The notes under the pieces are model-generated. The model made no database searches. It saw only the letters and a program-made list of their open reading frames with translations, and was not told the DNA's origin. 64,000 nt of DNA from NCBI RefSeq assembly GCF_026151205.1, contig NC_087077.1, positions 20,147,975 through 20,211,974 of the forward strand, given 5' to 3'. Positions 59,095 to 64,000 of this stretch are shown piece after piece; within the stretch, counting starts at the first letter, position 1, and each line of letters opens with the position of its first letter. A program made the translations under genes and the position numbers. This stretch comes from Bolinopsis microptera. Lineage: Eukaryota; Ctenophora; Tentaculata; Lobata; Bolinopsidae.

Positions 59095-59339
59095 TAGACG
59101 TGTTGGAATCTGGTGTTGTAAAATTAGAATATTGAATATCCCGGCCCCGGCCATCCAGCTAGTGGTTGCTATGGCAACATCCTGCACAACAAAATTTAAA
59201 ACTTCATAGTTAGAGGGTAATTAAACAATTTTATATAATTTACTTGAATTGTCAGGAAAAGCACACGTACTTGAACTTTAGTTTGACACGTACCCTAGTT
59301 CGACACCTACTGTCAGTTCAACAAACCCTAAAGTTCGGC
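59095..59339. other. Short spacer
   Basis: GTTGCTATGGCAAC near 59165; nothing else recognised. Confidence 0.5.
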
Positions 59340-60000
59340 TCTGCCAAACTTTAACTAGAGTACGCTACCTGGACTACCTGCCAAACTAGAGTACGCTACC
59401 TGGACTACCTGCCGAACTAGAGTACGCTACCTGGACTACCTGCCGAACTAGAGTACGCTACCTGGACTACCTGCCGAACTAGAGTACGCTACCTGGACTA
59501 CCTGCCGAACTAGACTACGCTACCTGGACTACCTGCCGAACTAGAGTACGCTACCTGGACTACCTGCCGAACTAGAGTACGCTACCTGGACTACCTGCCG
59601 AACTAGAGTACGCTACCTGGACTACCTGCCGAACTAGAGTACGCTACCTGGACTACCTGCCGAACTAGAGTACGCTACCTGGACTACCTGCCGAACTAGA
59701 GTACGCTACCTGGACTACCTGCCGAACTAGAGTACGCTACCTGGACTACCTGCCGAACTAGAGTACGCTACCTGGACTACCTGCCGAACTAGAGTACGCT
59801 ACCTGGACTACCTGCCGAACTAGAGTACGCTACCTGGACTACCTGCCGAACTAGAGTACGCTACCTGGACTACCTGCCGAACTAGAGTACGCTACCTGGA
59901 CTACCTGCCGAACTAGAGTACGCTACCTGGACTACCTGCCGAACTAGAGTACGCTACCTGGACTACCTGCCGAACTAGAGTACGCTACCTGGACTACTTA
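59340..60000. repeat. 31-bp minisatellite
   Basis: About 21 almost identical copies of GCCGAACTAGAGTACGCTAC plus CTGGACTACCT. No X-box core. Confidence 0.95.
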
Positions 60001-60083
60001 GAGTGAGAAGATGTCTTTTAGCCTTGGTACGTTCTTGCCATCTTGGAGAGGGAGGCTTGCTGGCAGTTAGAGAGGGTCACACA

Positions 60084-60232
60084 CAGGGACAAAAGGATTT
60101 CGCGATTATTTTGGCCAAAAATCGCGATACCGCGAATTTTAACATACTATACATTAAACTATACATAAAATTTGTCGCAAATAATGGGAAAAATCGCGAT
60201 TCCGTACATGCCGCGATTTCCTTTTGTCCCTG
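60084..60232 (-). mobile_element. 149-bp hAT-type MITE, second copy
   Basis: CAGGGACAAAAGG...CCTTTTGTCCCTG with an exact 8-bp target duplication, GTCACACA (60076-60083 and 60233-60240). Inverted relative to the copy at 52918. Both are 149 bp. Confidence 0.93.
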
Positions 60233-60251
60233 GTCACACAGCGTCGGCCAC

Positions 60252-61024
60252 TAAGTGTTTTCGTCAGTGTCGGAAGCATTCTGTTTCGTAGGTACGTCAG
60301 TGTCGGAAGCATTCTGTTTCGTAGGTACGTCAGTTTCGGAAGCATTCTGTTTCGTAGGTACGTCAGTGTCGGAAGCATTCTGTTTCGTAGGTACGTCAGT
60401 GTCGGAAGCATTCTGTTTCGTAGGTACGTCAGTGTCGGAAGCATTCTGTTTCGTAGGTACGTCAGTGTCGGAAGCATTCTGTTTCGTAGGTACGTCAGTG
60501 TCGGAAGCATTCTGTTTCGTAGGTACGTCAGTGTCGGAAGCATTCTGTTTTGTAGGTACGTCAGTGTCGGAAGCATTCTGTTTCGTAGGTACGTCAGTGT
60601 CGGAAGCATTCTGTTTCGTAGGTACGTCAGTGTCGGAAGCATTCTGTTTCGTAGGTACATCAGTGTCGGAAGCATTCTGTTTCGTAGGTACGTCAGTGTC
60701 GGAAGCATTCTGTTTCGTAGGTACGTCAGTGTCGGAAGCATTCCGTTTCGTAGGTACGTCAGTGTCGGAAGCATTCTGTTTCGTAGGTACGTCAGTGTCG
60801 GAAGCATTCTGTTTCGTAGGTACGTCAGTGTCGGAAGCATTCTGTTTCGTAGGTACGTCAGTGTCGGAAGCATTCTGTTTCGTAGGTACGTCAGTGTCGG
60901 AAGCATTCTGTTTCGTAGGTACGTCAGTGTCGGAAGCATTCTGTTTCGTAGGTACGTCAGTGTCGGAAGCATTCTGTTTCGTAGGTACGTCAGTGTCGGA
61001 AGCATTCTGTTTCGTAGGTAGGTT
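60252..61024. repeat. 33-bp minisatellite
   Basis: About 23 near-identical copies of GTCAGTGTCGGAAGCATTCT plus GTTTCGTAGGTAC. Eleven codons per unit keep three frames open over both strands; none is credible as a gene. Confidence 0.95.
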
Positions 61025-62084
61025 CAGGTTCTGCTTAGCAGTGTAGGAGTTAAGTTCCCAGCAGGACTAGTTGGGTGAGTATGGGGTTTAGTGCTCAGGA
61101 CAGTGGAGTCGTCTATAAGCTCAGGATTCGTTTATTAAATAAATCAAAGTTGGCCGCCGCAAATCATATTGACGCATTAAATGGCATAGTGTGTTATGAA
61201 ACTCTAGGTCTTGGTTTTTAGATATAAATGCTAAGATATATGTGATTTGATAACTTTTTTTCAAGCACGTTTATGAAGAGTTTCTTTTTGGCATAGATCC
61301 AATCAATAAAGCCATGCATCTAATGTCCGGCATAAGTTAACTATGTGTAACCATGGTAACTAGGGTAATGTCCGGCAACAGTTTTGGACGTTCCATGTTA
61401 TTCCGGCACCCTGGAATTTGACCATAAAATTAAAAGTTTCGGTACCGTTTGAAACTTTACGGAAGTTTGGTGGTCCGACAATGTTTTTGGTCCGAAGTTG
61501 GCCGGTCCGGTCATTGCCGTTCCACTATATAAGCATTCAAGTATAATCAATTTCTCCTTGTAACATCATATAAATACCTTTAAAACACCGCAAAGTTCTA
61601 ACTTGGCGCTGGTTTATCGAAGAGTCGAAGGATTGAAAAGATTTCAAACAGCTTGTTTTTATTTGATTTGAACAGTTTACTTTCACTTATCTGTCATTAT
61701 CGATAATATCCTTGGCTTACTTTTACCACATAATTTGTTGCTTTGTCTTGTTTGAAGTTCTACTTTTCACGATCAAATAGAGTCCTCGAATGAAGCTGCC
61801 AAAGGCTGCTGTTTCAGGTAAATAGGTGCAATACAGAATACTTAACAGTTTTACTTATCATTACAGGTGTCTTCATCGTCACAAAGGGTATGGTAGGACT
61901 TAACTAACTTGAGGTATTCTACTATGGTCAATAATTTAGTTAGGTTTTTGGACAGCTTGTACTTCTATAAATATATTTGATATAGTTCTATTTGATTTAA
62001 TAGTCCATCAGGGTCCAGTAGTTCTTTAGGTTTTACTGATAGCCCTGTTTGCATTCAACAGTCCATTTAACAGTCCATTTAAGG
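61025..62084. other. Unique DNA and segmental duplication block B
   Basis: Includes the X-box duplication 61321-61377 and, from about 61585, the blocks matching 57.0-58.7 kb. No gene apart from the small frame that follows. Confidence 0.5.
61321..61377. repeat. 12-bp direct repeat flanking GTAACCATGGTAAC
   Basis: TAATGTCCGGCA at 61321-61332 and 61366-61377 (period 45) brackets the palindrome at 61347-61360. Confidence 0.88.
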
Positions 62085-62210
62085 ATGGAGGATGAATTCT
62101 CCGCATTCCAACAGTATTTTGTGTTGTTCACTGTGCTGATTCCGGGAAGCATTCTCTTTACGCTCTCATTATATTGTACGATAAGATATCGTTTATTTAA
62201 AATTGAATAA
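62085..62210 (+). CDS. Possible 41-residue single-pass microprotein
   Basis: ATG with A at -3 and G at +4. Acidic start (MEDEF), a hydrophobic segment at about 11-31 (YFVLFTVLIPGSILFTLSLYC) and a basic end (RYRLFK). The layout suits a small membrane protein, but no family is recognised. A related start (GAATTCTCCGCAT) at 57738 is cut by a stop. Frames this short arise by chance. Confidence 0.25.
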   Translation: MEDEFSAFQQYFVLFTVLIPGSILFTLSLYCTIRYRLFKIE

Positions 62211-64000
62211 TTATGGACCTGTCAAGGATTGCAGCCCAGTTAAGAGCTACTTGTGCCATGTAAGGGATAACTGAGGTCAAGTGACCACCGATCCTATCAC
62301 GTGACCGCCGAGTACAATAGGAATAGGGCTTATCTTAGTGTTTGTTTAGCTTATCAGTAGTTTTAAAAGCACTCCGTGGGAAATTGATGTGGTGTCTTGA
62401 CATTTATCTAATTCACGCGTGAGAAACTCACGCGTTACGGCGGAGTAGGGCTCGAAAGGGTGTAGTCAAGGTTCTTTTTTATTACGTTTACATTGGTTTA
62501 GCTGAAAGTGGATTAATTTGTTTAATAGTTATATCCTGTAGTACAACGTGTACTCCACCAATTGTTGAGTATTGAGACCTATTGAAAGTTATATTATGCA
62601 GCCCTACGCGATCCCTGCCAAACCAACTGAAGTCCTATAAAGCAAGTAAATTATTGATACCCCCATTTTTAATTCTATTCGGATTTCGGATTTACTTAAC
62701 ATTATCATCGAGACACACTTCTCACCTTTACTAAGTTATTGTTGAAATCTAGCGGGGCTACAACCAAATTGTTGACACACACTTCTATCCTTTTCTGTTT
62801 CTGATATCGGGACATACTTCTCGATCGTTTAGTTATAGTGACTGTAGAAATCAGCATCTGTTATAGTTAGCCCAACTTACCACTTCAGTTTGATAACGTA
62901 GAGTAAAACCTAGTTTACTACTATAAACTAATTTAGAATCTACGAAGGAAAGTTATTGATTGAAGCTTTTCTTTTCTACTAGCAACTGATATATTTACTC
63001 TTTTAGAATGTTTCAGTGGTGCTATAACGCTGATAAAAATATCAGTAATTTCCTTCAAATGCAAAATGTTTCAATTTGATGATCTGATATCTGATAAGGA
63101 TAGATAACATTTCACGTCTCTGAGCACTACTAGGATAAACACTAATTTTTACTGTAGAAATAAACGGACAGATTCCGATTTCGAATAATCAAATTGTACG
63201 ATCAGAAACTACATTCTCGGCTTTAATTTGGACGATTTGCCAGTTCCAATGCTCATAATATAATTACTAATTATGCTCATAATTACTAATTAGGCCTCTT
63301 TAGGTTTGGGCATTTTTGGCTGGGTAAAACGCACTGTAACACTGGTAACAGTAACCACTTATAACCATGGTAACCAGTTATTTGAGAATTTTCTGTACTC
63401 TGTACTCATACTCAGGGCCCGTTTATAATGTTGACCGCTAATGCAGGTTTGGTAACGCTTAAATTAGGTCCGATTTGGGAGTATTTTACTTACTGAGTAC
63501 TATAAAGTTATTATATCGTTAACTTCAGCCAATCTCGACCTGAATCCTTTCACCTCCCCTTAAAGGCGTGACATTACATCTCCTTAGAACATTACAAACT
63601 TCCCTAGCGATTAAAAGTGCAAACTTCAAGGGATTGGCGGTTTCTCAAAGACTTTTTGAATGAAAAACGATCTCAAACAGGTAAGTTTTTTAGTTTGTGT
63701 ATTGTGAGTGGCTTCTACTAATTTAAAGTTTTCTCTTTTATGCATAATATATAATATATAATAGCGCATACTTCTTTTCATACCTTCATCGGAAAACTAT
63801 GAAGAAATATTTTAGATCACAATAAATTGTAACTAAAAGGATTTTAACGGGTGATACTCGTAAAATATCTGTTCCATATATAGGACCGTCGACGAGTCCA
63901 ACTCGGCGCGCGTCCTGGTAGGTTGTAAACCTACAAAAAGGATTCACACGTGTGCACAACTCAACAGTAACCATGGTAACTAACAAATCAACAGTTATCA
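62211..64000. other. Unique DNA, end of the window
   Basis: No gene recognised. Hairpin ACGCGTGAG-AAA-CTCACGCGT at 62415-62435. Part of duplication block B to about 63100, and a weaker third copy at about 63580-63790. GTAACCATGGTAAC at 63967-63980 is flanked by TCAACAGT on both sides (63961-63968 and 63988-63995). Confidence 0.5.

Noticed and set aside
60154..61046. Three overlapping frames of about 265-283 residues with 11-residue repeats
   Set aside because: All are readings of one 33-bp unit on two strands; none has a unique domain or signal.

Overview
The window looks like a gene-poor piece of an animal (invertebrate metazoan) nuclear genome. Evidence for this is a tetraspanin gene with GT-AG introns, a four-EF-hand protein, an intact-looking LTR retrotransposon, a hAT-type MITE pair, a pogo-like transposon relic, and no bacterial-style gene packing. 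I cannot name the species. Only two genes are convincing in 64 kb: a single-exon EF-hand protein (6977-7483, +) and a three-exon tetraspanin (47895-53784, +, 276 residues after splicing). Two short open frames (36496-36762 and 62085-62210, +) are possible small membrane proteins. Nearly all other long open frames lie in tandem arrays whose unit is a multiple of three; they are repeat artefacts.

Layout. 0-6.2 kb: intergenic DNA, then a 3 kb array of 63-bp units. 6.5-7.5 kb: a 36-bp array running into the EF-hand exon. 8.5-10.1 kb: pogo-like element. 11.2-20.3 kb: a 9.1 kb LTR element inserted in a 70-bp minisatellite that continues to 21.96 kb. 24-46 kb: about twenty unrelated minisatellites with short unique spacers. 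47.9-53.8 kb: tetraspanin gene with both introns filled by arrays. 54.4-61 kb: more arrays. 57-64 kb: a diverged segmental duplication. Summing the spans by hand, tandem arrays occupy about 23 kb.

The main observation is a 13-14 bp palindrome, roughly GTTRCY-(1-2 nt)-RGYAAC (for example GTTACCATGGCAAC, GTAACTATGGTAAC, GTTGCTAGGTAAC). It matches the X-box bound by RFX transcription factors. It recurs in about fifteen minisatellites that are otherwise unrelated. It also occurs singly, and at many single sites it sits between two direct copies of the local unique sequence (348-415, 8013-8047, 22819-22901, 23197-23250, 25208-25260, 32052-32096, 46453-46530, 61321-61377, 63959-63995). These two-copy structures look like newborn minisatellites. 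The palindrome may therefore be a seed for tandem duplication, or the footprint of an undescribed mobile mini-palindrome.

The same process touches the genes. Intron 1 of the tetraspanin repeats the end of exon 1 with its splice donor (13 donors). Intron 2 is an array starting at its donor. The array before the EF-hand exon repeats a splice acceptor. The tetraspanin stop codon lies inside an X-box palindrome, and the gene's 3' end is copied further downstream.
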